The position numbers were made by a program, and so were the translations under genes. This document shows, piece after piece, positions 52,896 through 63,922 of a stretch of 64,000 bases of DNA (the stretch's first letter is position 1; every line of letters begins with the position of its first letter). Source of the stretch: Candidatus Reconcilbacillus cellulovorans (GTDB lineage Bacteria; Bacillota; Bacilli; Paenibacillales; Reconciliibacillaceae). Location of the stretch: the NCBI GenBank assembly GCA_002507565.1, contig MOXJ01000005.1:34596-98595 (forward strand), in the 5' to 3' direction. The notes beneath the pieces are model-generated. The model was not told the origin of the DNA and did not search any database. It saw only the letters and a program-made list of their open reading frames with translations.

Positions 52896-55800
52896 TTACA
52901 CCCGCAACGACGGATGGAACACGCTCTCTTTTCCAGCCGCATCCATTTCGGTTTCACCGTCGGTTTCCCCGCCGCATGCTTCCCCGTCGTCGGTCGACAA
53001 AAACCCGTCCCACCCGTCCTCCCCATCTTCCAGCTTCAGAAACCCCGTCAGGCCGGCCGCCTCCGTCCGTTTCCGGTCGCGCTCCAAAATCGGCCGCAAA
53101 AACCGCCCCGTGTGCGAACCCGGCTCCTCCGCCACTTCTTCCGGTGTCCCGACGGCGACGACCGTACCGCCGCCCGATCCGCCTTCCGGGCCGAGGTCGA
53201 TGAGATAATCGGCGGTTTTGATGACGTCGAGGTTATGCTCAATGACGACGACCGTGTCGCCGTTGTCGACCAATCGATGCAGAACGCGCAGCAGCCGGTA
53301 CACGTCCTCGAAATGAAGCCCTGTCGTCGGCTCGTCAAGGATATAGAGCGTGCGGCCGGTGCTGCGGCGGTACAGCTCCGACGCAAGTTTCACGCGCTGC
53401 GCCTCGCCGCCGGACAGCGTCGTCGCCGGTTGACCGAGCTTCATGTAGCCGAGCCCGACGTCGACCAGCGTCTTCAGCCGACGCCGAATACGCGGAATGT
53501 TTCCGAAAAATGCAAGGGCGTCTTCCGCCGTCATATCGAGCACGTCGGCGATCGTCTTGCCCTTGTACCGGACTTCCAACGTCTCGCGGTTGTACCTTTT
53601 GCCCTTGCACACTTCGCACGGCACATAAACGTCGGGGAGAAAATGCATTTCGATCTTGATAATCCCGTCGCCCCGACACGCCTCGCAACGCCCGCCGCGC
53701 ACGTTGAAACTGAACCGCCCCTTCTTGTAGCCGCGCATCCTCGCTTCCGCCGTCGCCGCGAACACGTCGCGGATGTCGTCGAACACGCCGGTATACGTCG
53801 CCGGGTTGGACCGCGGCGTCCGCCCGATCGGCGACTGGTCGATGTCGACGACGCTGCTCAAATGTTCCGTTCCCCGCAGCTCACGGAAGCGGCCCGGACG
53901 CGTCTTGGCTCCGTTCAGCTCGCGCGCGAGCGCTTTGTACAAAATTTCATTGACGAGCGTACTTTTACCGGATCCCGACACGCCGGTGACGCACGTGAAC
54001 ACGCCGAGCGGAATGCGCACGTCGATGTCGCGCAAGTTATGTTCCTGCGCGCCGAGGATTTCCAGCCACTTCCCGCTCGGCCGGCGGCGCGTCAGCGGAA
54101 CGGGAATGAATTTGCGCCCGCTCAAATATTGCCCGGTCAGCGATTCCGGATGGCGCATCAATTCCTCCGGCGTCCCTTGCGCGACAACGCGACCGCCGTG
54201 CGCGCCGGCTCCCGGCCCGATGTCGATGATGTGGTCGGCCGCCCGCATCGTGTCCTCGTCGTGCTCGACGACGATGAGCGTGTTGCCGAGGTCGCGCATT
54301 TTCTCGAGCGTGCGGATCAACCTGGCGTTGTCGCGCTGATGCAGCCCGATCGACGGTTCGTCGAGAATGTACAGCACGCCGGTCAGGCTTGACCCGATCT
54401 GCGTCGCCAGCCGGATGCGCTGCGCTTCGCCGCCGGACAGCGTTCCCGCCGAACGGTTCAGCGTCAGATAATCCAGACCGACGTCGCGCAGAAAGCCGAG
54501 CCGCGCGAGGATTTCTTTCAGGACGAGGTGCGCGATCGCGCGATCCTTGTCGCTCAACTCCAGTCGCTCGAAAAATTCAATCGCTTCCCCGACGGACAAC
54601 GCCGTCACCTCGGCAATATTGCGGCCGCCGACCGTCACGGCCAGACTTTCCGGCCGCAGCCTCCGCCCGCCGCACGCCTCGCACGGCTTGCTGCTCATGA
54701 ACTGTTCGATGAATTCGCGCACGCCGTCCGACGTGGTCTCCCGGTAACGCCGCTCCAGGTTGCGGACGATGCCCTCGAACGGCACGAACGCCTCTTTCGT
54801 CTGGCCGAAGTCGTTTTCGTACCGGAACCGAATCCGCGCGCCGTCCGATCCATACAGCAACACCCGCCACTGCTCTTCCGACAGCCGCGCGACCGGCACG
54901 TCGGTCGGAATGCCGTAATGCTCGCACACCGCACGCAAAAACTGCGGGTAATAGTTCGAAGTGCTGCCCGCCCACGCCTCGAACGCCCCTTCTTCGATCG
55001 TCCGCCCGGGATCGGGCACGAGCAGCTCGGGGTCGACGATCATCCGCACGCCGAGCCCGTCGCACGCCGGACACGCGCCGTACGGACTATTGAACGAAAA
55101 CATGCGCGGCTCGAGGTCCGGTACACTGAAGCCGCATTCCGGGCAAGCAAGTTTCTGGCTGAAAAGCAGTTCCTCCCGGTCGAGCACGTCGACAATGACG
55201 CGCCCCTCCGCCAGCCGCAGCGCCGTTTCCAGCGAATCCGCCAGCCGGCTCTGAATGTCCGGCTTGACGATGATGCGGTCGACGACGACTTCGATATCGT
55301 GCTTGCGGTTTTTGTCCAGCTCGATCGACTCGGACAGGTCGCGCACCTGTCCGTCCACCCGCACGCGGACGAAGCCTTGTTTCCGCAAGTCTTCCAGCAG
55401 TTTGGCGTGCTCGCCCTTGCGGCCGGAGACGACCGGCGCGAGAATCTGCAATCGCGTCCGCTCCGGATAAGCGAGAATGCGGTCGACCATCTGCTCCACC
55501 GTCTGCGACGAAATCTCGATGCCGTGGACGGGGCAATGCGGCCGGCCGATCCGCGCGAACAGCAGCCGCAAATAGTCGTAAATTTCCGTCACCGTGCCGA
55601 CCGTCGATCGCGGATTGCGGCTCGTCGTCTTCTGGTCGATCGAAATCGCCGGCGATAATCCCTCGATCGAATCGACGTCCGGCTTGTCCATCTGCCCGAG
55701 AAACTGGCGCGCGTACGCCGACAGCGACTCGACGTAACGGCGCTGACCTTCGGCGTAAATCGTGTCGAACGCCAGCGACGATTTGCCCGACCCGCTCAGA

Positions 55801-55898
55801 CCCGTCAACACGACAAACCGGTCGCGCGGAATCGTCACGTCGATATTTTGCAGGTTGTGAACGCGCGCGCCTTTGATGACGATATGGGTCTGCGCCAT
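52896..55898 (-). CDS. uvrA: Excinuclease ABC subunit A
   Basis: The damage-recognition ATPase of nucleotide excision repair. Its 1000 residues include two ABC modules with Walker [14 protein letters not shown] and [13 protein letters not shown], signatures [13 protein letters not shown] and [13 protein letters not shown], and DEPS/DEPT Walker B motifs. Two zinc modules are visible ([20 protein letters not shown], then CPAC; and [20 protein letters not shown], then CEVC). The protein carries an unusual 50-residue acidic C-terminal extension after the normal end. It starts 4 bp after the uvrB stop. Confidence 0.97.
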   Translation of the reverse strand: MAQTHIVIKGARVHNLQNIDVTIPRDRFVVLTGLSGSGKSSLAFDTIYAEGQRRYVESLSAYARQFLGQMDKPDVDSIEGLSPAISIDQKTTSRNPRSTVGTVTEIYDYLRLLFARIGRPHCPVHGIEISSQTVEQMVDRILAYPERTRLQILAPVVSGRKGEHAKLLEDLRKQGFVRVRVDGQVRDLSESIELDKNRKHDIEVVVDRIIVKPDIQSRLADSLETALRLAEGRVIVDVLDREELLFSQKLACPECGFSVPDLEPRMFSFNSPYGACPACDGLGVRMIVDPELLVPDPGRTIEEGAFEAWAGSTSNYYPQFLRAVCEHYGIPTDVPVARLSEEQWRVLLYGSDGARIRFRYENDFGQTKEAFVPFEGIVRNLERRYRETTSDGVREFIEQFMSSKPCEACGGRRLRPESLAVTVGGRNIAEVTALSVGEAIEFFERLELSDKDRAIAHLVLKEILARLGFLRDVGLDYLTLNRSAGTLSGGEAQRIRLATQIGSSLTGVLYILDEPSIGLHQRDNARLIRTLEKMRDLGNTLIVVEHDEDTMRAADHIIDIGPGAGAHGGRVVAQGTPEELMRHPESLTGQYLSGRKFIPVPLTRRRPSGKWLEILGAQEHNLRDIDVRIPLGVFTCVTGVSGSGKSTLVNEILYKALARELNGAKTRPGRFRELRGTEHLSSVVDIDQSPIGRTPRSNPATYTGVFDDIRDVFAATAEARMRGYKKGRFSFNVRGGRCEACRGDGIIKIEMHFLPDVYVPCEVCKGKRYNRETLEVRYKGKTIADVLDMTAEDALAFFGNIPRIRRRLKTLVDVGLGYMKLGQPATTLSGGEAQRVKLASELYRRSTGRTLYILDEPTTGLHFEDVYRLLRVLHRLVDNGDTVVVIEHNLDVIKTADYLIDLGPEGGSGGGTVVAVGTPEEVAEEPGSHTGRFLRPILERDRKRTEAAGLTGFLKLEDGEDGWDGFLSTDDGEACGGETDGETEMDAAGKESVFHPSLRV

Positions 55899-55901
55899 CC
55901 G

Positions 55902-57899
55902 TCAGTCCTCCGCCTTCAGTTCGAAAATGAGATCGCGCAACTCGGCGGCGCGCTCGAACCGGAGCTCGCGCGCGGCGGCCTTCATCTCCGCCTCGAGCTT
56001 GGCGATCAACGCCTTGCGCGCCTCCTTCGTCAGTCCTTCCGGGGGAATATCGATTAAGTAGTCGACCTTCTTCTCCGCCACCCGCGTCGCCTCGATGACG
56101 TCGTGCACTTTTTTGCGGACCGTCTGCGGCGTAATGCCGTGTTTGGCGTTGTATTCCATCTGGATGCGGCGCCGGCGTTCGGTCTCTCGGATCGCTTTAT
56201 CCATCGACTCAGTGATCGTGTCGGCATACAGGATGACATGGCCGTTGACGTTGCGCGCCGCACGACCGATCGTCTGGATGAGCGACCGCTCCGAGCGCAG
56301 AAACCCTTCCTTGTCTGCGTCGAGAATCGCCACGAGCGACACTTCGGGCAAATCAAGCCCTTCCCGCAACAGGTTGATGCCGACGAGCACATCGAACACG
56401 CCGAGCCTGAGCTCGCGGACGATGTGCATCCGCTCGATTGTCTTGACTTCGGAATGCATATAGCGGACTTTGATGCCGACCTCTTTCAAGTAATCGGTCA
56501 AGTCTTCGGCCATCTTCTTCGTAAGCGTCGTGACCAGCACGCGCTCGTTGCGCGCGACGCACTTGCGGATTTCCCCGATCAGATCGTCGATCTGCCCTTT
56601 CGTCGGCCGCACTTCCACCAGCGGGTCGACCAGACCGGTCGGCCGGATAATTTGCTCGACGACTTCGGAACAATGCTCCAACTCGTACGGCCCCGGCGTC
56701 GCCGACACATAGATCGCGTTCTTGATTTTGGCCTCGAACTCTTCAAACTTCAGCGGACGATTATCCAGCGCCGACGGAAGGCGGAATCCGTATTCGACCA
56801 GCACTTCCTTCCGCGACCGGTCGCCGTTGTACATGCCGCGGATTTGCGGAAGCGTAACGTGCGATTCGTCGACGATAATCAGCATGTCGTCGGGAAAATA
56901 ATCCAGCAGCGTATACGGCGTCGATCCCGGCGGCCGGAACGAAAGATGCGCCGAATAATTTTCAATCCCGGAGCAGAAACCCATTTCCAACAACATTTCC
57001 ATATCATACCGCGTCCGCTGCTCCAACCGCTGAGCTTCCAGAAATTTACCTTTGGCGCGCAATTCGGCCAGACGTTCTTCCAGCTCGCGGCCGATGTTGG
57101 CGACCGCCTGGCGCAGCCGTTCCTGACGCGTGACGTAGTGCGACGCGGGAAAAATCGCGACGTGGTCGCGCTCGGCCACGATCTCGCCGGTCACCACGTC
57201 GATCTCCGTAATCCGCTCGATCTCGTCGCCGAACCATTCGACGCGGATCGCCCGCTCGCTGTGCGACGCCGGGAAAATTTCCACCGTGTCGCCGCGCACG
57301 CGGAATGTTCCCCGGACAAAATTGATGTCGTTGCGCTGGTACTGGATGTCGACCAGCTTGCGCAGCACGCCGTCGCGCGGCCGCTCCATGCCGACGCGCA
57401 GCGACAGGACGAGCTCGCGGTACTCGCTCGGCGAACCGAGGCTGTAAATGCACGATACGCTCGCGACGATGATGACGTCCCGCCGTTCGAACAGCGAACT
57501 CGTCGCCGAGTGGCGCAGTTTGTCGATTTCGTCGTTGATGCTCGAATCTTTTTCGATGTAGGTGTCGGTCTCCGGAATATAAGCTTCGGGTTGGTAATAA
57601 TCATAATAACTTACAAAATAGGAAACAGCATTATGAGGAAAAAACTGTTGAAACTCGCTGCACAACTGGGCGGCCAGCGTCTTGTTGTGGGCGATGACGA
57701 GCGTCGGACGGTTCAGCCGGGCGATGACGTTGGCGATCGTGAACGTCTTGCCCGTTCCGGTCGCGCCGAGCAGCGTCTGGTGTTTCCGACCTTCTAGGAC
57801 GCCGCGGACGAGCCGCTCGATGGCCTGCGGCTGGTCGCCCTGCGGACGGAAATCCGACACGAGCTGAAACGGTTTGTCCAGCAACCTGACTTCGCTCAT
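55902..57899 (-). CDS. uvrB: Excinuclease ABC subunit B
   Basis: A 665-residue helicase-like repair protein. Motifs: [14 protein letters not shown], Walker [16 protein letters not shown], the beta-hairpin region [13 protein letters not shown], Walker B-like [17 protein letters not shown], and the C-terminal UvrC-binding UVR motif ([23 protein letters not shown]). ATG 57899 lies behind GGAAGGGGGC and is the family start. It heads the uvrB-uvrA operon, with its own promoter and a possible SOS half-site. Confidence 0.97.
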   Translation of the reverse strand: MSEVRLLDKPFQLVSDFRPQGDQPQAIERLVRGVLEGRKHQTLLGATGTGKTFTIANVIARLNRPTLVIAHNKTLAAQLCSEFQQFFPHNAVSYFVSYYDYYQPEAYIPETDTYIEKDSSINDEIDKLRHSATSSLFERRDVIIVASVSCIYSLGSPSEYRELVLSLRVGMERPRDGVLRKLVDIQYQRNDINFVRGTFRVRGDTVEIFPASHSERAIRVEWFGDEIERITEIDVVTGEIVAERDHVAIFPASHYVTRQERLRQAVANIGRELEERLAELRAKGKFLEAQRLEQRTRYDMEMLLEMGFCSGIENYSAHLSFRPPGSTPYTLLDYFPDDMLIIVDESHVTLPQIRGMYNGDRSRKEVLVEYGFRLPSALDNRPLKFEEFEAKIKNAIYVSATPGPYELEHCSEVVEQIIRPTGLVDPLVEVRPTKGQIDDLIGEIRKCVARNERVLVTTLTKKMAEDLTDYLKEVGIKVRYMHSEVKTIERMHIVRELRLGVFDVLVGINLLREGLDLPEVSLVAILDADKEGFLRSERSLIQTIGRAARNVNGHVILYADTITESMDKAIRETERRRRIQMEYNAKHGITPQTVRKKVHDVIEATRVAEKKVDYLIDIPPEGLTKEARKALIAKLEAEMKAAARELRFERAAELRDLIFELKAED

Positions 57900-57964
57900 G
57901 TCTACGCCCCCTTCCGGCGGCAACAACCGGAATGTCCGTTCCCCTTTTTTAACGGTTGCCATTC

Positions 57965-57993
57965 ATTATAAGGGATGCCGGGGCGGGATTCAA
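57965..57993 (-). promoter_or_regulatory. Sigma-A promoter of uvrB-uvrA
   Basis: On the minus strand TTGAAT (57988-57993), 17 bp and TATAAT (57965-57970). A partly symmetric GGAACGGACATTCC (57929-57942) lies just downstream of the start site. It resembles an SOS box (GAAC-N4-GTTC) with one mismatch, so LexA control is possible. Confidence 0.7.
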
Positions 57994-59228
57994 CCCGGGC
58001 GCCTCGGCCCCGACGCCGTACGCCGCGGAATCCCGAACAGCACTTTCCATCCAGCCCCATCGATTTCTTCCAAGTACGGCGCGTCTTCATCGGGACAAAG
58101 CACGAGCCCCAGCTGGTGCTGTTCCCCGGCGTAAAACGGCCGCTGCAAAAAACGCACTTGGCCCTGCTCGTCCAGCACCTCCAGCCGGCACAGCGTCGGA
58201 TTCGACCAGAGCGCGGCGTACAGGCCGCGCCGGTCGCGCACGGTTATGCCGTTGACCTTGCTGATCACCTCGCCGGTACGAATGCCCATCGCTTCCGCCG
58301 GACTTCCGGGAACGACCGCCAACACCCGAACGCCCCTTCCATCATGAACAAAAAGCGGCGCGCGCAGCCGCTCTTCGCGATGCGACAGCCGGATCAGCGC
58401 CTCATGCAGAACGGCCGCCGCCAGCGCCCCCGCAAACCCGACCGCCGCAGAACGCCAAAACGCGGCCGCCGCCGCAAACCCGCCCGTAACGACGGCGTAC
58501 GCGGCCAGCCGCACCGCCGATCGTCTCGCCTTACGGGCGGGTAAGTCCGCCGTCGTCCGTTCGGCGTAGCCGAGCAACACCGGAAACGGCATCCACGCCG
58601 TAGCCCATCCTTGCGACGGCGAAACCGCCAATACAAGCGGCACCGCCCACAACCGATGCATTGCAAACCCACCGATGACTTTACCGCGCCTGCCCATCAA
58701 AAACAGCGGCATCGCCGTCTTCGCGCCGCCTGCGGTGACTAAAACGGCTTCCGCCGCGTGAAGAAGGGCCACAAGCGCCAAAAGCGAGGCCATGTCGATC
58801 GACCGCAACTCCCGTACCACATCCGGCCAAACGCCGGAGACCCCGGCCGCCGGCAACACCGTCGCGACCGCATGCGCGACGCCGACGCCCGCACACGCAT
58901 ATGCCACGCAGGCAAATCGCGGCCGCACAAGAGCACCTGCGACGGAACAAATCCAGACGGCGACCCCGGCCGCCGCCGACAAGCGGATGCCGAACAGCCA
59001 ACTCACGCCGCTGGCGACGACGCCGACCGCCGCGCCTTCCAGCACTGTGCGCGCCGCCAGCCGTCCGAATCGGTGCAACCTGACGCCGAACAGGCGTCGC
59101 TCGGCCGCAATTTGTGCGCGATACCGAAAAACGGCCGAAACAAGGGCGATATACCAAAACGGCTGCAACCACAACCATCCGTACCCTGCCCATGCGCCGC
59201 GAAGCGATTCAACGTCCATGTCGCACAT
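57990..59228 (-). CDS. minJ: MinJ-like PDZ-domain membrane protein
   Basis: A 412-residue membrane protein with eight or so hydrophobic segments followed by a C-terminal PDZ domain (VRVLAVVPGSPAEAMGIRTG, EVISKVNGITVRDRRGLYAAL). In B. subtilis MinJ links DivIVA to MinD and sits next to ctpB, as here. The identification rests on architecture and synteny because the family is poorly conserved. The ATG at 59228 overlaps the ctpB stop by one base (TGATG). Confidence 0.82.
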   Translation of the reverse strand: MCDMDVESLRGAWAGYGWLWLQPFWYIALVSAVFRYRAQIAAERRLFGVRLHRFGRLAARTVLEGAAVGVVASGVSWLFGIRLSAAAGVAVWICSVAGALVRPRFACVAYACAGVGVAHAVATVLPAAGVSGVWPDVVRELRSIDMASLLALVALLHAAEAVLVTAGGAKTAMPLFLMGRRGKVIGGFAMHRLWAVPLVLAVSPSQGWATAWMPFPVLLGYAERTTADLPARKARRSAVRLAAYAVVTGGFAAAAAFWRSAAVGFAGALAAAVLHEALIRLSHREERLRAPLFVHDGRGVRVLAVVPGSPAEAMGIRTGEVISKVNGITVRDRRGLYAALWSNPTLCRLEVLDEQGQVRFLQRPFYAGEQHQLGLVLCPDEDAPYLEEIDGAGWKVLFGIPRRTASGPRRPG

Positions 59229-60733
59229 CAACCCTTCCGATCCGTCGCCCGGGCCCGCACCTCCTCCAACGCAGCGAGCCACTGCGAATCACGGCCGGGG
59301 TCGCGGATGGCCCTGGCGGTTTCCTCCTCCAGCCGTCTCGCCGTCGTCGGATCGACTTCACCGGTGACGGGCAAACCGTGCCGCTGCTGAAACAGGCGGA
59401 CGGCCTCCTCTGTCCGGTCGTCGAAATAGCCGTCCGTCCTTCCCGGCGAAAAGCCGAGCCCGTCCAGCATCAGCTGCGCGTTCCGCACATCGGCGCCGGC
59501 CACATCTCGGCGCAACGTTTCGGCCTTAGTCAGGAACGAGGCTGCGTAAATCGCCGGCTGTGCGACTTCGCGGTCGGGAACGAGTCCCGTGCCCTCAATC
59601 CAGCGGCCGGACGGCGTGAGCCATTTTTTGACCGTCAATTTGATCAGGCTGCCGTCGCCCAGTGCGTCGGTGAACGGGTACTGCACCGTTCCCTTGCCGT
59701 AGGTTGTTTCGCCGACGAGCAGGGCACCCGCCGACTCGCGCAGCGCGGCCGCCAGCACTTCCGCCGCACTGGCGCTGCCGCGGTTGACCAACACGACGAT
59801 CGGATAATCGACCGGATAACCCCGCTCCTGCCCTTGTCCCCGCGACACGACGGCGATCGGCGCGCCGTCCCGTTCTTCCGTATACATGATCGGCCGCCCC
59901 GGCGGCACGAACGCCTCCGCGATTCCGGTAGCCGTCGTCAGCACTCCTCCCGGATTGTTGCGGAGATCGATCACGAGCCCGCGGACGCCTTCCCGCTCCA
60001 TCTGTTCAAGATGTTCCATAAACCGTTCTTTCGTGTTGACCGCGAACTGGCGGATTTCGATCCGCACGATGCCGTCGTCCGTTCTGGCCGCGTACACCGT
60101 CTCGTATCCGACCTCGTCGCGGACGATCGTCAGATGCAGGACGGACTGGCCGCGCAACACTTCAAGTTTCGCCTGCGTCCCTTTCGGGCCGCGGATTTTG
60201 TTGACCGCTTCGACCAGGCCGAGCCCTTCCAGCGACTCACCGTTGACCGACAAAATAACATCTTTCGGGCGCAACCCGGCCTTGTCGGCCGGCGAACCGC
60301 GAATGGCCGACACGACCGTGACGCGCCCGTTTTCCATTGTCACTTCCGCACCGACGCCCTGAAACGACGGCTGCAACGCGTCTTCCAGCTGGCGCGCTTC
60401 TTCCGGCGACAAATAGGCGGAATGCGGGTCGCCGAGCGCTTCCACCATGCCGCGGATCGCGCCGTCGACGAGCCGGTCGCCGTCCGGCCGCCGGTAAAAT
60501 TCACGCAAAATAAGCCGATATGCGGCATCCAGCTTCTCCTTCTGTCTCTCCGTCAGGCCGTCCTGCGGCATCTCCACCTCCGTCTGCTCCCGGCGGTCGG
60601 CGCCGACGGGAACGACGCCGGCTTCCGGCCCGATCCACAACAACGTCAGCAGACTGCCGGTAAACATCGCCGCCAGCAGGGCGGACACCGCCAACAAGCC
60701 GTTTCGCCCCCGCCACACGCCGAACGCCTCCAT
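59228..60733 (-). CDS. ctpB: Carboxy-terminal processing protease CtpB
   Basis: A 501-residue S41 peptidase with an N-terminal membrane anchor (GLLAVSALLAAMFTGSLLTLLW). A PDZ domain follows (GVGAEVTMENGRVTVVSAIRG), then the catalytic core with Ser in NRGSASAAEVLA and Lys in TTYGKGTVQYPF, and a C-terminal peptidoglycan-binding domain (LMLDGLGFSPGRTDGYFD). In sporulating Bacillus CtpB cleaves SpoIVFA to trigger sigma-K activation. BofA of the same pathway is also in this window. Confidence 0.92.
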   Translation of the reverse strand: MEAFGVWRGRNGLLAVSALLAAMFTGSLLTLLWIGPEAGVVPVGADRREQTEVEMPQDGLTERQKEKLDAAYRLILREFYRRPDGDRLVDGAIRGMVEALGDPHSAYLSPEEARQLEDALQPSFQGVGAEVTMENGRVTVVSAIRGSPADKAGLRPKDVILSVNGESLEGLGLVEAVNKIRGPKGTQAKLEVLRGQSVLHLTIVRDEVGYETVYAARTDDGIVRIEIRQFAVNTKERFMEHLEQMEREGVRGLVIDLRNNPGGVLTTATGIAEAFVPPGRPIMYTEERDGAPIAVVSRGQGQERGYPVDYPIVVLVNRGSASAAEVLAAALRESAGALLVGETTYGKGTVQYPFTDALGDGSLIKLTVKKWLTPSGRWIEGTGLVPDREVAQPAIYAASFLTKAETLRRDVAGADVRNAQLMLDGLGFSPGRTDGYFDDRTEEAVRLFQQRHGLPVTGEVDPTTARRLEEETARAIRDPGRDSQWLAALEEVRARATDRKG

Positions 60734-60746
60734 CCGCCCGCGGCGA

Positions 60747-61943
60747 TTATTTTACCAAATACGGCATCGGATCGACCGGCACTCCGTTGCGGTGAACCTC
60801 GAAATGCAAATGGTTGCCCGTCGACCGCCCGGTGCTGCCGACTTCCGCGATTTTTTGCCCGCGCTCGACGACCTGGCCTTCTTTGACGAACAGCTTCCGC
60901 GCATGCCCGTACAGCGTGCGCAGTCCGTTGCCGTGATCGATGACGACCGTGTTCCCGTAGCCGTTTACCCATTCCGCCACGACCACGACGCCCTTTTCGG
61001 CGGCTACGATGTTGGAGCCGCCGGGCACGCCGATGTCGATCCCCTTGTGGCTGGCGGACGCGCCCGTGAACGGGTCCGACCGCACGCCGAACGGCGACGT
61101 GATGTTGCGCGGCGAATATCCTGGAAGCGGCCAGGCCAACAATCCGCCCTTGTAAAAATCGACCTGCTGGTTTTCAAGCTGACGCTTTCGGCGGATCAGC
61201 TCCGCTTTCTTCGCGGCCAGTTGCCGCAAATACTCCAGCTGTTCCTCCGTTATGTCGTCGAGGCGGCGAATATCGCGGTCGAGCGACTGAATGCGCACTT
61301 CTTTTTCCTTTTCCTTACGATCCAGTTCGGCTTTGACCTGCGCGAGCTGCCGCTCCGCCTCGCGCGCGCGCGCCAGCTCCTGCTCGACCTCGCGGCGTTT
61401 TTGCTCGACAAGATCGCGGTTTTTCCGGCTTTCCTCCAGCAGGTCGCGGTCTTGACGAACGATAAGCGACACATAATGCAGCCGATCGACGAAATCGGAA
61501 AAACTGGATGCCGACAACAGAACATCGAGATAAGTACCGACCCCGTCCATATACATCGCCCTAAGACGCGTTTTCAGCAACTCGTCGCGCTCGGCCACGC
61601 GCCGCTCGGCGTCGGCGAGCTCCCGTCTTCGCTGCTCCAGCGTCTCGTTGATTTGGGCGATTTGCTCGTTCAGTTCCGCAAGCTGCCGGCCGGTTTTGTC
61701 GATTTCGTCCATCAGCCGCAAAATTTCTTGCTGTTCTTTTTCTTTTTCTTCCTGCAAATTTTCAATCTGCGCTTTGTTGTTTTGCACCTGCCGGTTCAGT
61801 TGCTGTTCCTGGCGCGTCAGGTTGTCGATTTGCCGCTGCAGGTCTTTCACCGTCTCGGCAAATCCCGGACTCGCCGTCGCGCCCGCCGCTACCCCCGCCG
61901 CGAGCAGGCCGGCTAGACCGGCAGGCAGCCTTCTCCGCTTCAC
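60747..61943 (-). CDS. EnvC-like M23 metallopeptidase with coiled coil
   Basis: A 398-residue exported protein. The signal peptide is LPAGLAGLLAAGVAAGATASP. A coiled coil runs from about residue 30 to 255 (KDLQRQIDNLTRQEQQLNRQ and onward). The C-terminal LytM/M23 domain has HKGIDIGVPGG, VVVAEWVNGYGN, VVIDHGNG and NHLHFEVH, with all zinc-ligand histidines. Coiled-coil M23 proteins next to ftsEX are controlled by that complex (EnvC, PcsB, CwlO-type systems). GTG 61943 has GGGGAGG. Confidence 0.9.
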   Translation of the reverse strand: MKRRRLPAGLAGLLAAGVAAGATASPGFAETVKDLQRQIDNLTRQEQQLNRQVQNNKAQIENLQEEKEKEQQEILRLMDEIDKTGRQLAELNEQIAQINETLEQRRRELADAERRVAERDELLKTRLRAMYMDGVGTYLDVLLSASSFSDFVDRLHYVSLIVRQDRDLLEESRKNRDLVEQKRREVEQELARAREAERQLAQVKAELDRKEKEKEVRIQSLDRDIRRLDDITEEQLEYLRQLAAKKAELIRRKRQLENQQVDFYKGGLLAWPLPGYSPRNITSPFGVRSDPFTGASASHKGIDIGVPGGSNIVAAEKGVVVVAEWVNGYGNTVVIDHGNGLRTLYGHARKLFVKEGQVVERGQKIAEVGSTGRSTGNHLHFEVHRNGVPVDPMPYLVK

Positions 61944-61982
61944 GCCTACCTCCCCTTCCCGCGCGCAAACGCACCGCTTTCA

Positions 61983-62897
61983 CTATACGCGCAAAAACTT
62001 GCGGATCGACATCACGCTTCCCCATACACCGACGAACAAACCGAGCGCCACGAGTAGCACCGCGACTTTCCAACCGATGTCGTCGACCGGAATAAGCCGG
62101 AACATCGGCAGACCGAGCGACAGCTCCGTCTGTCGGACGAGCTCCGCATATCCTGCAAGCAGCACCAGCGCCGTCGCCGTCGATCCGATCAGCCCAACCA
62201 GAAGTCCCTCGAAGAAAAACGGGCCGCGAATGAATCCGTTGGTCGCGCCGACGAGCCGCATGATGGCGATCTCCCGCTGGCGCGCGAAAATTGTCAGCTG
62301 AATCGTGTTTGAAATCAGGAACACGGCCGAAAACGACAACAAGACGACAACGACGAGACCGACGTTGCGCAACGTATCGGTGATTCGGACCAGCTTTTCG
62401 ACGGTGCCTTGCGCATAGCTGATTTTTTCGAAAGGCGCCGGAGCCCGCTCTCCGTTCATCGCTTCAAGCGCCGCCACCACGCCGGCGACGTCGCGCGGGT
62501 CGGCCGTCCTGACGACGAACGAATCCGGAAGCGGGTTCTCCGACCGCAATTCTTCCAAGGTTCCCCTGTTTTTGGGGTCCGCTTTTCGAATAAAATCTTC
62601 CAGCGCCTCTTCTTTCGACACGAATTTCACTTCGCGCACCGTCGGAATCGAAGCGATGCGCGATTCCAGCTCCTTAACCGCCGCGGCGTCGACACTTCTT
62701 TCGAGGAAGACGCGGACTTCGACTTCGCTTTCCACCTGTTCGGCCAGCTCGTTGACGTTGGCGGCCAGAAGCACGAACGCTCCGACCATGAACAGCGCGA
62801 TCGCCACCGCGCTGATCGAGGCGAACGCCATCCAGCCGTTCCGCACAAGGCTTCGGGAGCCCTCCCGGACATGGCGGGCGACGGTACTAATCTTCAT
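61983..62897 (-). CDS. ftsX: Cell division protein FtsX
   Basis: A 304-residue permease-like protein with four membrane segments: one at about residues 22-45 (NGWMAFASISAVAIALFMVG), a large external loop, then three at the C-terminal end. The pattern FLISNTIQLTIFARQREIAIMRLVGAT is the FtsX signature. With FtsE it activates cell-wall hydrolases outside the membrane, here probably the adjacent M23 protein. It overlaps ftsE by 11 bp. Confidence 0.94.
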   Translation of the reverse strand: MKISTVARHVREGSRSLVRNGWMAFASISAVAIALFMVGAFVLLAANVNELAEQVESEVEVRVFLERSVDAAAVKELESRIASIPTVREVKFVSKEEALEDFIRKADPKNRGTLEELRSENPLPDSFVVRTADPRDVAGVVAALEAMNGERAPAPFEKISYAQGTVEKLVRITDTLRNVGLVVVVLLSFSAVFLISNTIQLTIFARQREIAIMRLVGATNGFIRGPFFFEGLLVGLIGSTATALVLLAGYAELVRQTELSLGLPMFRLIPVDDIGWKVAVLLVALGLFVGVWGSVMSIRKFLRV

Positions 62898-63573
62898 AGC
62901 CGTATTCCCCCCGCGGTTCGTCCCGCACGATGCGGCCGCCCTCGATCGCGATGACGCGCTTGCGCAACCGGTTGACGATCTCCTTGTTATGAGTCGCCAT
63001 AATGATCGTCGCGCCGCGGAAATGGATTTCCTCGAGCAACTTCATGATCCCCCACGACGTCTCCGGATCGAGGTTACCGGTCGGCTCGTCGGCGACGACG
63101 ATTTTCGGATTGTTGACGATCGCCCGCGCGATCGCTACGCGCTGCTGCTCGCCGCCGGACAGCTGGCCGGGCAGACGGTCTTTCTTGTCCGCAAGGCCGA
63201 CCAGTTCGAGCACTTCCATTGTCCTCTTCCGGATGAGCCTGCGAGGCGCTTCGACCACCTCCATGGCGAACGCGATATTTTCATAAGCGGTGAGCTTCGG
63301 AAGAAGCTTGAAATCCTGAAAAACAACACCGATACTCCGCCGCAAATAAGGGACTTTCCTGCGCTTCAACTTGTCGAGGTTGAAGCCGTTGACGAAAATC
63401 TGTCCTTTCGTCGGCCGCTCCTCGCGGTAAATCAGTTTCAGAAACGTCGACTTGCCCGCGCCCGACGGACCGACGACGTACACGAACTCGTTCGCCCCGA
63501 TGTTCACCGAAATGCCGCGCAACGCCTCGGACCCGTTGTCATAAATCTTCCATACGTCGTGCATCTCGATCAA
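62887..63573 (-). CDS. ftsE: Cell division ATP-binding protein FtsE
   Basis: A 228-residue ABC ATPase. Walker A is [12 protein letters not shown], the signature is [14 protein letters not shown], Walker B is [13 protein letters not shown], and the switch histidine is in [26 protein letters not shown] is typical of FtsE. The TTG start at 63573 gives the usual N-terminus MIEMHDVWK. It heads the ftsE-ftsX-M23-ctpB-minJ series. Confidence 0.94.
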   Translation of the reverse strand: MIEMHDVWKIYDNGSEALRGISVNIGANEFVYVVGPSGAGKSTFLKLIYREERPTKGQIFVNGFNLDKLKRRKVPYLRRSIGVVFQDFKLLPKLTAYENIAFAMEVVEAPRRLIRKRTMEVLELVGLADKKDRLPGQLSGGEQQRVAIARAIVNNPKIVVADEPTGNLDPETSWGIMKLLEEIHFRGATIIMATHNKEIVNRLRKRVIAIEGGRIVRDEPRGEYGYED

Positions 63574-63922
63574 GTTCCCACATCCCGAGACGAAGTCTGG
63601 CCATATATTTCTTCGACACCGACGGCGAAAATCCTGCGGCGAACGGCATTTTCAGCAAATTTCCATCGAGGTTCGCGATGAAAAAAGACATCTTGCTGTG
63701 TCGCGCGCGAAAGCTTGATTTTAGTGCAAAATTTTGTTATTATGAGCCTCACGAGAGCCTGAACGGAAGCACCGTTCGGCGACGGTCTCGTCTTCGCGTT
63801 CCTTCCCGGAACCGAACGACGGACCCGCGCCGGACGGTGCTTTTTGTTCGCCGGCGGCCGCCGCTTTCCGTCGTCGACCGGCCGCTGTGATATAATAAAT
63901 TCTGAACCCACGAGGTGGCGTC
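63574..63922. other. Divergent intergenic region between ftsE and the Rpn-family gene
   Basis: No gene is seen. A short AT-rich patch near 63715-63745 may hold the ftsE promoter on the minus strand, but no clear hexamer pair is visible. A promoter for the plus-strand gene lies at 63888-63896. Confidence 0.5.
63888..63896 (+). promoter_or_regulatory. Extended -10 promoter for the gene at the window edge
   Basis: TGATATAAT: a perfect TATAAT (63891-63896) with the TGn extension, 26 bp before the start codon of the partial Rpn-family gene. Confidence 0.6.
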
